Assembly: GCF_035958815.1 (NCBI RefSeq)
Contig: NZ_CP108383.1
Coordinates: forward strand, 1,674,001 to 1,738,000
Length of the DNA: 64,000 nucleotides
Direction: 5' to 3'
Source: Nocardia sp. NBC_01327
GTDB taxonomy: Bacteria > Actinomycetota > Actinomycetes > Mycobacteriales > Mycobacteriaceae
Numbering within the stretch: the stretch's first letter is position 1; the number at the start of each line of letters is the position of its first letter. Of this stretch, positions 29,483 through 38,081 are shown piece by piece. Below the pieces are notes generated by a model that worked only from the letters and a program-made list of their open reading frames with translations, did no database searches and was not told where the DNA came from. A program made the translations under genes and the position numbers.

Positions 29483-29551
29483 CTGCCTTCTCGGAGGGCA
29501 GTCCTCGAAGGCGTCCGCGCTGCCCCGGCGAGGGTGGGGCAGCGCGGCGAG

Positions 29552-29752
29552 CTAGTCGCTGTTCTTACGCGGCGACAGAACCAATACGATACCGACAACG
29601 ATTGCGGCGATCACCACGATCCACCCCAGTGACAGTCCACCTGATACCGGCCAGGAGTGCGGGCCGATGAAGGCCCACACGCTCACACCGAGTCCCAGCA
29701 GTCCTGCCAGTAGCAGTGAGAACGACGGACGACGATTCTTCTGCTCAGCCAC
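29552..29752 (-). CDS. small two-helix membrane protein
   Basis: A 66-residue protein with two predicted transmembrane helices (about 10-28 and 42-60, the second rich in Ile and Val), a short basic N terminus and a basic C terminus. Its GTG start overlaps the stop region of the upstream LiaF-like gene by 8 bases, so both are co-translated. Small membrane partners of this kind are common next to PspC/LiaF genes. Function unknown. Confidence 0.7.
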   Translation of the reverse strand: MAEQKNRRPSFSLLLAGLLGLGVSVWAFIGPHSWPVSGGLSLGWIVVIAAIVVGIVLVLSPRKNSD

Positions 29753-31523
29753 GATTCACCTCCGCGTTTCCCATCTGCACATCGACGGTCAGATTCAGCA
29801 CCGGACCCGTTGCGGGCCCTGACATTCCGCTCACGCAGTTCGAATCACCCAGGCGCACAGTGCACGTCGTATCGACGCGCAGATTCTGCGGCAGTACCAC
29901 CCGGGCGTCGCCCATGCGCACCGAGACCTTGACGGCCCGATCCTCGGTGAGCTGCAGTTTGCTCAGATCGAGCGTCGCCGAGCCCATCGAGACGTGATAC
30001 GCCGGCAGCAGTTCGGTCGCCGCCGCCGCGGTCCAGTGGTGGTCGCCCATCGAGCCCTTGTCGAATTCGATGGGGCCGATCAGCGAGGACAGAATGACGA
30101 AACCGGCAAGGGGCGCAAGCAGAACCATGAGTCCGTAGCCGCGCCGCAGGAAGGCGCCGACGATCAAACCGAGTGCGATCACGGCCAGGGCGGCGGCGCC
30201 GATGCGGCTGGGCGTCATCCACTCCACACCCGAGGCGGCGGCTGCTCCGGCGGCGGCCGCGGCCAGGATGGCCAGGCCGATCACCATGAGGGTCAGGCGG
30301 GAACGGGGTTTGCGCGGCGCGGCCTGCACCGGGAGCGTCTGCTGGACCGGGCCGGGGCCGGGTTCGGGCAGATCCCAGGCCAGCGGGGCGACGCCGAGTG
30401 GATCCCAGCCCGGCGGGGTGGGGCCGAAATCGGGGGAGATGGGGGCGGGGCCGTAGGCGGTGTAGGGGCGCTCGGATGCGGACGGAATCCGGTGCAGCAC
30501 AGGCGGTGTGCCGTCGAACGGCTGATCCTGCGGTGCTTCGGGTCCGGAAGTGTCGCTCGCGTAATCCTGCGGTGCCTCGGGTCCGGATGCGTCTTTCTCG
30601 CCGGTTCCAGTGTTGCCGGCCCCGGATTCGTTCGGGGAGTCGGTGCGGTCCACGTCATCCTTGCGGAGTACGACCGTCGCCTGGTCATCGGCCGGTGCCG
30701 GGACATCCTGGCTCGCAGTAGCGTTCACCTCTGGCTTGCGGAGAACCACGGTCTCGGATTCCGCTACGGGAGTCGAAACATCCTGTGCCACAGTCGGACC
30801 GGACTTCAGTACCGTGGTGTCCTGAGCTGCAACCTCGGGTTCAGGCGAAAACCCCTGCTGGGCAAAGGCTTCCGTAGGCGCATCCGAAGACGGCGGCTGG
30901 TTCGGATCGGGCTGGTAGCTGTCGGGCAGCTTCGTGTACGGCCCGTAGGTGTCGAATGGCGCTGTGGTGCCCGGGTATCCGGTCCAGAACGGTGAATTCG
31001 CGAGGGGGAACTCACCGAGCGTCGCATCCGCGGCCGTCTGCTCCAGATAGTCCGGCGGCGGCGCCGGCTGCCGCTGGTGCAGCAGCCACCAGCCGGCCAG
31101 CATGAGCGCGAAGCTGATCACCCCCGACCCGCCCAGCCCGACGCCGACGGGACCCACGGTGGTGACGGCGATACCCAGCGCCACCAGCAGCACAATGGTC
31201 TTGGACGAGGTCTGCGAACTCTGCCCCCGCCCGAAAAGCGATTCCGCCGCGGAGGATTGGTCACCCGACTGGCTCAGCAGCAGCCAAGCCATCAGATAAA
31301 GCACGATCCCCGCCCCGCCGAACAGCGCCGACGTCACGAACGCAACCCGCACCAGCACCGGATCCACGTTGTACCGCCGCCCGAACCCGGCCGCCACCCC
31401 CGCGATCGGCCCATTGTTCGGCAGCCGAACCGGCCGGGTCTGCCACATATCGTGAAGCTGATCAGCGAACCCGGCACGCCCGGTGCCCCTGGACCAGTCG
31501 CTCGTTCTCGTCATGGGTTCCAT
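29745..31523 (-). CDS. PspC-domain / LiaF-like membrane protein
   Basis: A 592-residue protein. It has an N-terminal PspC domain (about 30-95; VRLPNNGPIAGVAAGFGRRYNVDPVLVRVAFV plus a first membrane segment), a second helix pair, a long acidic Pro-rich linker with repeated Val-Leu-Arg-Lys motifs (about 165-390), three more membrane helices (about 405-495), and a C-terminal LiaF-type beta-rich domain (about 505-592; ATLDLSKLQLTEDRAVKVSVRMGDARVVLP). LiaF-type proteins restrain a LiaS-type kinase until the envelope is stressed. The start could also be the ATG at 31514. It is divergent from the matching kinase gene. Confidence 0.85.
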   Translation of the reverse strand: MEPMTRTSDWSRGTGRAGFADQLHDMWQTRPVRLPNNGPIAGVAAGFGRRYNVDPVLVRVAFVTSALFGGAGIVLYLMAWLLLSQSGDQSSAAESLFGRGQSSQTSSKTIVLLVALGIAVTTVGPVGVGLGGSGVISFALMLAGWWLLHQRQPAPPPDYLEQTAADATLGEFPLANSPFWTGYPGTTAPFDTYGPYTKLPDSYQPDPNQPPSSDAPTEAFAQQGFSPEPEVAAQDTTVLKSGPTVAQDVSTPVAESETVVLRKPEVNATASQDVPAPADDQATVVLRKDDVDRTDSPNESGAGNTGTGEKDASGPEAPQDYASDTSGPEAPQDQPFDGTPPVLHRIPSASERPYTAYGPAPISPDFGPTPPGWDPLGVAPLAWDLPEPGPGPVQQTLPVQAAPRKPRSRLTLMVIGLAILAAAAAGAAAASGVEWMTPSRIGAAALAVIALGLIVGAFLRRGYGLMVLLAPLAGFVILSSLIGPIEFDKGSMGDHHWTAAAATELLPAYHVSMGSATLDLSKLQLTEDRAVKVSVRMGDARVVLPQNLRVDTTCTVRLGDSNCVSGMSGPATGPVLNLTVDVQMGNAEVNRG

Positions 31524-31551
31524 AGTCGTTGCGGGCCCGGCCCAGGCGCAT

Positions 31552-31653
31552 CGGGGAACACCCTGAAACACCACCTGAACTTGGATAGTTCCGCGCATTC
31601 TGTCCGGACCGGACAAACCTCCGGTCTCAGGGCCGGAATGGGGGTGTTTCCCG
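31552..31653. promoter_or_regulatory. paired inverted sites between divergent LiaF-like and LiaS-like genes
   Basis: CGGGGAACACCC (31552-31563) and GGGTGTTTCCCG (31642-31653) are the same 12-mer in inverted orientation, with 11 of 12 bases matching. They lie 29 and 38 bases from the two start codons. Midway is a palindrome TGTCCGGACCGGACA (31601-31615). The symmetric layout fits a response-regulator site controlling each gene, with the LuxR-type regulator of this cluster the obvious candidate. Confidence 0.5.
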
Positions 31654-31690
31654 ATGTTGCCTGTCACCGTGGCATGCCAGTATCGGAGGT

Positions 31691-32989
31691 ATGTATCCGT
31701 CCGCGCCCCTGTTCGACCCTGCCCGTGGGGCGCTCGATCCCGCGCGCGCGGTGGCGGCGCAGCCGCAGCGGCTGATGCGGAGGTCCGGCGGCCGGGTGGT
31801 CGGCGGGGTGGCGGGCGGTCTGGCCGACCATCTCGGCATCGATGTCTTCAAGGTGCGCATAGCGTTCGTGCTGCTGTCCGGGTTGCTCGGGGCCGGGGTG
31901 GTGGCCTACGGGATGCTGTGGATCTTCACGCCGGGCGGTGGGGACGCGGTGAAGCCGTCGGCGTCGGAGCGGCGGCAGGCCATCGGGCTGGTGCTGCTCG
32001 GGCTGGCGCTGTCGGTCGGCATGTCGTGGTTGTTCAATGGGACGGCCGCGCAGGTGGTGGGGCCGATCATCGTGGTCGCCATCGGTGCGGCGCTGGTGTG
32101 GCGCGAATTCGATGCGGACGGGCCGAGATCCGCCATCGGCCTGCCGTCGCGTCCGTCGGTGGTCACCTGGGCGCGCATTGTCGCGGGCGCGACGCTGATC
32201 GTGGTCGGGCTGGGTGTGGTGGTGCTGGCGCGCATCAATCTGAGTTCGCTGGGTTCGGCCCTGCTGGCGGTGGCGGTCACCCTGGTCGGGGCCGGGCTGC
32301 TCACGGTGCCGCTGTGGCTGCGCATGGTGCGGGCGCTCAATGATGAACGCGCGGCGCGTATTCGCAATGACGAGCGCGAGGAGATCGCCTCGCATCTGCA
32401 CGATTCGGTGCTGCAGACGCTCGCGCTGATCCAGCGGCAGGCCGGGGATCAGCACGAGGTGGTGCGGCTGGCGCGCAGTCAGGAGCGCGAGCTACGCAAA
32501 TGGCTGTTCGACGACACCGGTCCGGCGCAGTCGAGTCTGGTTGCGGCGCTGCGCACCATCGCCGGTGAGGTGGAGGATCAGCACGGGGTGAAGGTCACGC
32601 CGGTGACGGTGGGCGATGTGACCATGGATGTCGACGACAGCGGTATCGGCCTGCCCAAGGAGCATTTCACCGCACTGCTCGGCGCCAGCCGCGAAGCCCT
32701 GGTGAATGCCGCCAAACATGCCGAGGTGCCCTCGATCGACCTGTTCGCGGAGGCCGAACCGCATCAGGTGAGCGTCTTCGTGCGGGACCGGGGCAAGGGT
32801 TTCGATGTGAACGCGGTCGAATCCGACCGGCAGGGTCTGACCAGATCCATTCGCGCCCGGATCGAACGGCGCGGCGGGCATGTGGAGATCACCTCGACGC
32901 CCGGGCGTGGCACCGAGGTGCGAATCACCATGCCCCGCAAGGATGGTGCCGACGAACGTATTGTGGTGCAGCACGACTCTGCCGAATGA
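31691..32989 (+). CDS. PspC-domain sensor histidine kinase (LiaS-like)
   Basis: A 432-residue sensor kinase: an N-terminal PspC domain (about 26-78; RRSGGRVVGGVAGGLADHLGIDVFKVRIAFV), membrane helices up to about residue 215, then a HisKA_3 dimerisation domain with the phosphorylatable His in ASHLHDSVLQTL (about 233-236) and a HATPase_c domain (N box REALVNAAKHA near 335, G1 DRGKGF near 370). GGAGGT abuts the ATG, unusually close, so the true start may be slightly further in. The response regulator gene follows 10 bases after the stop. Confidence 0.9.
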   Translation: MYPSAPLFDPARGALDPARAVAAQPQRLMRRSGGRVVGGVAGGLADHLGIDVFKVRIAFVLLSGLLGAGVVAYGMLWIFTPGGGDAVKPSASERRQAIGLVLLGLALSVGMSWLFNGTAAQVVGPIIVVAIGAALVWREFDADGPRSAIGLPSRPSVVTWARIVAGATLIVVGLGVVVLARINLSSLGSALLAVAVTLVGAGLLTVPLWLRMVRALNDERAARIRNDEREEIASHLHDSVLQTLALIQRQAGDQHEVVRLARSQERELRKWLFDDTGPAQSSLVAALRTIAGEVEDQHGVKVTPVTVGDVTMDVDDSGIGLPKEHFTALLGASREALVNAAKHAEVPSIDLFAEAEPHQVSVFVRDRGKGFDVNAVESDRQGLTRSIRARIERRGGHVEITSTPGRGTEVRITMPRKDGADERIVVQHDSAE

Positions 32990-32999
32990 GGAGCTTGTG

Positions 33000-33641
33000 G
33001 TGAGTGTCCGGGTGTTTCTGGTCGACGATCATGCCGTGTTCAGGTCCGGGGTGCGGGCCGAGCTGAGTCGTGAATCCGATATGGAGGTGGTCGGCGAGGC
33101 CGGCGGGGTGGCCGAGGCCATTGCCGGAATCAAGGCGACCACACCGGATGTGGTGCTGCTCGATGTGCACATGCCCGACGGTGGTGGAGTAGCCGTGCTG
33201 CAGGGCGTCGAGGCGGGCCCGGTGTGCCTGGCGCTCAGCGTCTCCGACGCGGCCGAGGATGTGATCGCGGTGATTCGCGCGGGGGCGCGCGGCTATGTCA
33301 CCAAGACGATCTCGGGTCCCGAACTGGCGGACGGCATTCGGCGGGTGGCGGGCGGCGATGCCGTATTCAGCCCGCGCCTGGCCGGTTTCGTACTGGACTC
33401 GTTCACCGGCCGGTCCCAGGTGCCCGAACCGCCGCTCGATCCCGAACTGGATTCGCTCACACCGCGTGAGCTGGAGGTGCTGCGCCTGCTGGCGCGCGGC
33501 TACACCTACCGGGAGATCGCCGAGAACCTGTTCATCTCGGTGAAGACAGTGGAAACGCACGCCTCCAATGTGCTGCGAAAGACCCAGCAGTCCAACCGCA
33601 ATGCCCTCACCCGCTGGGCACACCGCCGCCGCATCGACTGA
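33000..33641 (+). CDS. NarL/LuxR-family response regulator (LiaR-like)
   Basis: A 213-residue regulator with a receiver domain (acidic pair DD at 9-10, phospho-acceptor Asp55 in VVLLDVHMPD, the signalling Ser in LSVSDA and Lys in YVTKTI) and a C-terminal LuxR helix-turn-helix (about 150-205; LTPRELEVLRLLARGYTYREIAENL, SVKTVETHASNVL). GAGGAG sits 6-7 bases before the GTG at 33000; the GTG at 32997 is also possible. It forms a two-component pair with the upstream kinase; targets are probably envelope-stress genes, including this cluster. Confidence 0.92.
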   Translation: MSVRVFLVDDHAVFRSGVRAELSRESDMEVVGEAGGVAEAIAGIKATTPDVVLLDVHMPDGGGVAVLQGVEAGPVCLALSVSDAAEDVIAVIRAGARGYVTKTISGPELADGIRRVAGGDAVFSPRLAGFVLDSFTGRSQVPEPPLDPELDSLTPRELEVLRLLARGYTYREIAENLFISVKTVETHASNVLRKTQQSNRNALTRWAHRRRID

Positions 33642-33642
33642 G

Positions 33643-34773
33643 CTACAGCACCACCAGGATCACGATGATGATCAGCAGGCCGATGAGCAGGCCGATCGCT
33701 ACCGCCAGGGGTCCGGCGTTCGGGCCGAGCTTGGAGAGGTCGAAGCCCTTCGACTTCTGCTGCGGGGCAGCGGGCGCCGCGGTGGCGCTGGTGCGCTGCG
33801 GGCGGGGGAGCGGGCTGGAGTGCGGGCTGCGCAGTCCGGCAGCGGAATTGCGTGCCGCCCAGGCCGGAATGGTGCCGTCGTCGGTGCGCACCGGTGCGCC
33901 GAGAATGTAGGGCGCGGTACCGGGACCGAAAGCCGCGGTGAGGATTTCATTGCGCGCCTCGGCCATGGTGGGGCGCCGCTGCGGCGCCGGTTCCATCATG
34001 TGCAGCAGGACCGAGGTGAGCGGTCCGCTGCGCTGCGGCGGAATCACCTGCGCCATGGCGGCGCGTTCCACGATCACCCCGCTGTCGTCGTGGAAGCCGT
34101 ACGGCGGCTGGCCCTCCATGGCGGTGTACAGCGTTGCGCCGAGCGAGAATACATCGCTGGCGGTGGTCGGCTGGGCGCCGCGCGCGACCTCCGGCGGCAG
34201 GTAGGCGGGGGTGCCGGTGATGACATCGCCGACATCGTCGGCATCGCCCGCGGCGCTGGAGATGCCGAAGTCGCTGAGTTTGACCATGCCGACCTCGTCG
34301 CCGCGGTCGGCTACCAGAATATTGCCGGGCTTGATGTCACGGTGCACGATGCCCGCGGCGTGCGCGGTGGCCAGTGCGTCGGCGACCTGTGCGCCGATCT
34401 GCGCGACCTCGATGGGGGAGAGCGCGTTCGTCAGCGAGATCGCCTTGGCAACACTGCGCGAGGGCAGGTACTCCATCACCAGCCAGGGCTCGCCGTTCTC
34501 GAGCTCGACGTCGTACACGGCGATGGCGTGCTCGTGCGACAGCTTCGCCGCCACCCGGCCCTCGTGCATGATGCGTCGCCGCACCTCCTGGGCCTCGTGC
34601 TCATTGAGCCCGGCGGTGGTGAGCACCTGCTTGATGGCGACATCGCGGTTGAGTAGGCGGTCCTTCGCCAGCCACACCGCACCCATGCCGCCGCCACCGA
34701 GCTTCGATTGCAGACGGTAGCGGCCGGCCACCAGGTAATCGGGGCCGACGATGGGACGGGCGCGTTCGGTCAC
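33643..34773 (-). CDS. tail-anchored serine/threonine protein kinase
   Basis: A 376-residue eukaryotic-type kinase. Glycine-rich loop GGGGMGAVW (26-34), catalytic Lys48 (VAIK), HRD at 144-146, DFG at 168-170 and an activation segment ending GTPAYLPPEVARG. A Pro/Ala linker follows (about 300-345), and the last about 20 residues form one transmembrane helix ending at the stop, so there is no extracellular sensor domain. The GTG at 34773 gives the typical short lead before the kinase fold. It ends one base after the response regulator on the opposite strand. It may phosphorylate the adjacent signalling proteins, but this is inference. Confidence 0.92.
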   Translation of the reverse strand: MTERARPIVGPDYLVAGRYRLQSKLGGGGMGAVWLAKDRLLNRDVAIKQVLTTAGLNEHEAQEVRRRIMHEGRVAAKLSHEHAIAVYDVELENGEPWLVMEYLPSRSVAKAISLTNALSPIEVAQIGAQVADALATAHAAGIVHRDIKPGNILVADRGDEVGMVKLSDFGISSAAGDADDVGDVITGTPAYLPPEVARGAQPTTASDVFSLGATLYTAMEGQPPYGFHDDSGVIVERAAMAQVIPPQRSGPLTSVLLHMMEPAPQRRPTMAEARNEILTAAFGPGTAPYILGAPVRTDDGTIPAWAARNSAAGLRSPHSSPLPRPQRTSATAAPAAPQQKSKGFDLSKLGPNAGPLAVAIGLLIGLLIIIVILVVL

Positions 34774-34879
34774 GGGTGCAGGGTAGCGGAAAACCATCCT
34801 GACTGGCCTGGTTCGAAACTCGAGGTTTGCGCCACTGCCTCTTGACGCGCGTCGGGGCTCGAGTTCTACTGTGCTTGAA

Positions 34880-34895
34880 TCGAACATATATTCGA
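34880..34895 (+). promoter_or_regulatory. LexA SOS box upstream of imuA'
   Basis: TCGAAC-ATAT-ATTCGA matches the mycobacterial/actinobacterial SOS box TCGAAC-N4-GTTCGA with one mismatch. It lies 140 bases before imuA' and 107 bases from the divergent kinase start. LexA should repress the imuA'-imuB unit until DNA damage. Confidence 0.85.
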
Positions 34896-35034
34896 CTATC
34901 GTGAGTAGCTGAGTCGGTGCTGGCTGATCCGTCCCGGACCTGTAGGGGGTTCGGGAGGTGGCTTCGGCGCAGTGCGGTGGAGTCGTGCGCTCCTGGGAAT
35001 TGGGTCCCCATCGATTGGGAGAGGTGGTCGAGAG

Positions 35035-35871
35035 ATGGGTTCGGCGGAGGAAGCCAAGCAGGTGCAGCTGGCCGAATTGCGGCGGCGTATGGCGGCGATT
35101 CCGGCGCGCGGCGCCGAGGTGTCGGTGCGCCTGCCGGGCGGGCGATCGGGCGCGGCGACGCGGCAGGTGCCGCCGGTGGCGGCGGGTTCGCGACCGGAGA
35201 CGGGTGCGCCGCCGGCGACCGCGGGTACCCGGGCGCCGGGCGCGGGGTTGCGGCGGGAATCGCTGCCGGTGCCGCCGGCGCTCGAAAACCTTTTGCCCGA
35301 AGGCGGTTTAGCGAAGGGGTCGGTGGTCCTGTACTCCGGTGCCAATTCCCTGCTCTCCGGTTTGCTGGCCGCGGTCACCGGTTCCGGTGGTCATGCCGCG
35401 GTGGTCGGCGTACCGCGTTTCGGCTTGCTGGCAGCAGCGGAAATGGGTGCGCGACTGGACCGTTTGGCGGTTGTCGTCAATCCCGGTCCGGATCCGCTCG
35501 AAGTCGCCTCGGTGTTGCTGGATGGCCTGGATCTGGTGATTCTGGGCTTGAACGGTGCTTCGGTGCCCATGTCCCGCACCCGAGTGCTCACCGCGCGCGC
35601 CCGGAGCAAGGGCTCCACGCTGGTGGTCACCGGTGGTTTCTGGGCCGGTCCGGTGCTGCGCATCGACAGTCGGGTGACGGGGTACAGCGGCCTGGGCCGT
35701 GGTTGCGGCCGATTGCGCACCGTCCGGCTGGATGTCTCCGTGCACGGCCGTTCCGCCCAGCCCCGCCTCGGCCATCTCGCCCTGAGCCCGAGCAATGGCC
35801 GGGTCGAATGGGTGGATGCGAATCACGCTGTCTCCGAACCACTGAGCCCCGCCCGCCATGCCGTCTCCTGA
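35035..35871 (+). CDS. imuA': mutasome accessory protein ImuA'
   Basis: A 278-residue RecA-like accessory protein of the DnaE2 translesion mutasome. The core (about 80-260) follows a RecA-type fold, but the nucleotide loop is degenerate (VLYSGANSLLSGLL without the Walker Lys), as expected for ImuA'. The N terminus (about 1-75) is a Pro/Ala-rich region. The ATG at 35035 follows GGGAGAGG. It lies directly upstream of imuB and behind a LexA box. Confidence 0.88.
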   Translation: MGSAEEAKQVQLAELRRRMAAIPARGAEVSVRLPGGRSGAATRQVPPVAAGSRPETGAPPATAGTRAPGAGLRRESLPVPPALENLLPEGGLAKGSVVLYSGANSLLSGLLAAVTGSGGHAAVVGVPRFGLLAAAEMGARLDRLAVVVNPGPDPLEVASVLLDGLDLVILGLNGASVPMSRTRVLTARARSKGSTLVVTGGFWAGPVLRIDSRVTGYSGLGRGCGRLRTVRLDVSVHGRSAQPRLGHLALSPSNGRVEWVDANHAVSEPLSPARHAVS

Positions 35872-35943
35872 CCGCCGGGCTGGTGGTGCACGGCGTGCCG
35901 CCGATCTGTGGGCGGCGGAGACCGGGGTCGTGGTGTGGTGGGC

Positions 35944-37887
35944 GTGAAAGCGCGGCGGGTGCTGGCGGTGTGGTGCCTGGATTGGCCCGCGGTGGCGGCG
36001 GCCGCCGAGGCGGGGGCGCCGGCCACCCGGGCGGTGGCGGTGCTTTCGGCGAATCGGGTGACGGCGTGTTCGGCGGCGGCGCGGGCGGAGGGGATTCGGC
36101 GCGGGCTGCGGAAGCGGGAGGCGCAGGGGCGGTGCCCGGATCTGCTGGTGGCACAGGATGATCCGGATCGGGACGCGCGACTGTTCGAGCCGGTGGTGGC
36201 GGCCGTGGATGCGACCGTACCGGGGGTGGAGGTGCTGCGACCCGGGCTGCTGGTGTTGTCGGCGCGCGGCGCGGCCCGGTTCTTCGGGTCGGAAGAGGCT
36301 GCGGCGGAACAGCTTGTGGACGCGGTGGCGGCGGCCGGGGTGGAATGCCAGATCGGCATTGCCGACGAGCTGTCCACGGCGGTGCTCGCCGCACGCCGCG
36401 CCACCATTGTCCCCGCCGGTCGGGGCGCGCGATTCCTTGCGCCGCTGCCCATCTCCGAGTTGTCCGTGGAACCGGCCCTGGCCGCACCGGAACGCGCCGA
36501 TCTGGTGGATCTGCTGCACCGCTTGGGATTACGGCGCATCGGTGATTTCGCCGCGCTCACTCCCGCCGAGGTGGCGTCCCGCTTCGGCACGGATGCCATT
36601 GCCGCGCACCGCTGTGCCCGTGCCGAACCGGAGCGCCCGCCCTCCGCGCAGCTCCCCGCCCCCGACCTGACGGTGGAGTACCGCTGCGATCCTCCGATCG
36701 ACCGCATCGACGCCGCCGCCTTCGCCGGCCGCCTGCTCGCCACCCGCCTGCACGAGGGTCTCGCCGCCGCCTCGGTAGCCTGCACCCGCCTGGTCATCCA
36801 CGCGGAAACCGAAGCGGGCGAAGAGTTCTCCCGCACCTGGCGCTGCGCCGAACCCCTCACCCCCGACAGCACCGCCGACCGCATCCGCTGGCAACTCGAC
36901 GGCTGGCTCACCCGCCGCTCCCTGGACCGCGCCCGCGCCGCCAGATACGGAACGACAGGTCGCGGCGCAGTGCCGCGGCCGGAGGGAAACGGCACGACGG
37001 CGTACCCGCCCGGCCGCCGCCCTGATTCGGTCGGATTCGAAGCGGACTCGACCGGGCGCGTTGCTGATTCGAGTAAGCGTGGCACGAGTTCTCCCGGGCG
37101 CGGTACGGGTTCGAGTGGGCGCGACGCCAGTTCGGGTGGGCGCGACGCCAGTTCGGGCGGACGTGGCATCGGTTCGGGCGGACGTGGCATCGGTTCGGGC
37201 GGACATGGCATCGGTTCGAGTGGGCGCGGCGTGGTTTCGCGTGGGCGTGGCTCGGAATCCGCTGGAGTGGAAGAGAACTCGGATGGGTGGGCGGAGGAGG
37301 ACGAGGTACCGGGCTCTCCTATTACTCTGTTGCGGCTGGAGCCGGTGGAGGTGGTTTCGGCGGGGGCGTTGCAGCTCGGGTTGTGGGGTGGGGTCGGGGA
37401 GGACGAGGAGCGGGCGCGGCGGGCGCTGATTCGGGTGCAGGGGCTGCTGGGCGGGGATGCGGTGCGGTTGGGGGTGCTCAGTGGCGGGCGCGGGCCCGCG
37501 GAGCGGATCACCATGGTGACGCTGGGGGAGGAGCCGGTGCCGGCGGCGGATCCGGCGCAGCCGTGGCCGGGGCGGTTGCCGGAGCCCGCGCCCACCGTCG
37601 TGTGGGTGAGCCGGCCGCGGGTGCGGTTGGAGGCGGCGGACGGGTCTCCGGTGTGGGTGACCGACCGCGGCCTGTTCACCGCCGATCCGGCGCAGCTGCA
37701 CTGGGGCCGCAGGTCCTGGCTGCTGATCGGCTGGGCGGGCCCGTGGCCGCTGGACGACCGCTGGTGGACACACCGGTTCGAGCACGGTTTCGCGGCCCGC
37801 GCCCAGGTCCTGCTGGACAAGGACAAGCGCGCCCTGCTGCTGCTCGGCTACAACCACACCTGGCATGTGGAGGGCCTCTACGAGTGA
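35944..37887 (+). CDS. imuB: Y-family polymerase homologue ImuB (mutasome hub)
   Basis: A 647-residue catalytically inactive Y-family polymerase that bridges DnaE2 and the beta clamp. The N terminus reads VLAVWCLDWPAVA where active enzymes have a DxD pair, so it should lack polymerase activity. A helix-hairpin-helix region lies near 190-215. A beta-clamp-binding motif QLGLWG is at about 477-482. Residues about 371-440 are a Gly/Arg/Ser heptad repeat coded by a 21-bp minisatellite, not usual for the family. The start is one of the GTGs at 35935, 35938 or 35944; I chose the last because it begins V-K-A-R-R-V-L-A-V-W. It follows imuA' by 72 bases. Confidence 0.92.
   Translation: MKARRVLAVWCLDWPAVAAAAEAGAPATRAVAVLSANRVTACSAAARAEGIRRGLRKREAQGRCPDLLVAQDDPDRDARLFEPVVAAVDATVPGVEVLRPGLLVLSARGAARFFGSEEAAAEQLVDAVAAAGVECQIGIADELSTAVLAARRATIVPAGRGARFLAPLPISELSVEPALAAPERADLVDLLHRLGLRRIGDFAALTPAEVASRFGTDAIAAHRCARAEPERPPSAQLPAPDLTVEYRCDPPIDRIDAAAFAGRLLATRLHEGLAAASVACTRLVIHAETEAGEEFSRTWRCAEPLTPDSTADRIRWQLDGWLTRRSLDRARAARYGTTGRGAVPRPEGNGTTAYPPGRRPDSVGFEADSTGRVADSSKRGTSSPGRGTGSSGRDASSGGRDASSGGRGIGSGGRGIGSGGHGIGSSGRGVVSRGRGSESAGVEENSDGWAEEDEVPGSPITLLRLEPVEVVSAGALQLGLWGGVGEDEERARRALIRVQGLLGGDAVRLGVLSGGRGPAERITMVTLGEEPVPAADPAQPWPGRLPEPAPTVVWVSRPRVRLEAADGSPVWVTDRGLFTADPAQLHWGRRSWLLIGWAGPWPLDDRWWTHRFEHGFAARAQVLLDKDKRALLLLGYNHTWHVEGLYE
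37054..37263 (+). repeat. 10-copy 21-bp minisatellite inside imuB
   Basis: Ten in-frame 21-base units encode heptads of the form G-R-G-x-x-S-x. The fourth and fifth differ by one base, and the sixth and seventh are identical; the edges have diverged, which fits repeated slippage. The region lies between the polymerase-like body and the clamp-binding tail of ImuB and is likely a flexible linker. Copy number probably varies among strains. Confidence 0.85.
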
Positions 37888-38081
37888 GATCGGACCGTGC
37901 TTCCGCACCGAACAGCCCCTGTCTGAATCGCGCAGCCTTTACCGGGCGTGCGCGGCTCGGACACGGGCTGTGTCGTCGATGGGACGGCCGGGCGAACGGT
38001 AGCGGCGGGCTGGTCACCCGGGTTATGGCGGTGCGCACAACCTGCGGCGGGGTGGAAGGCCGGTCCGTAGGCTGGTTGATC

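Noticed and set aside
34808..34830. A tRNA-like GGTTCGAAACTC stretch
   Set aside because: No acceptor stem, D arm or anticodon arm could be folded around it.
37054..37263. A CRISPR array in imuB
   Set aside because: The units are contiguous 21-mers with no spacers and keep an open reading frame; it is a coding minisatellite.
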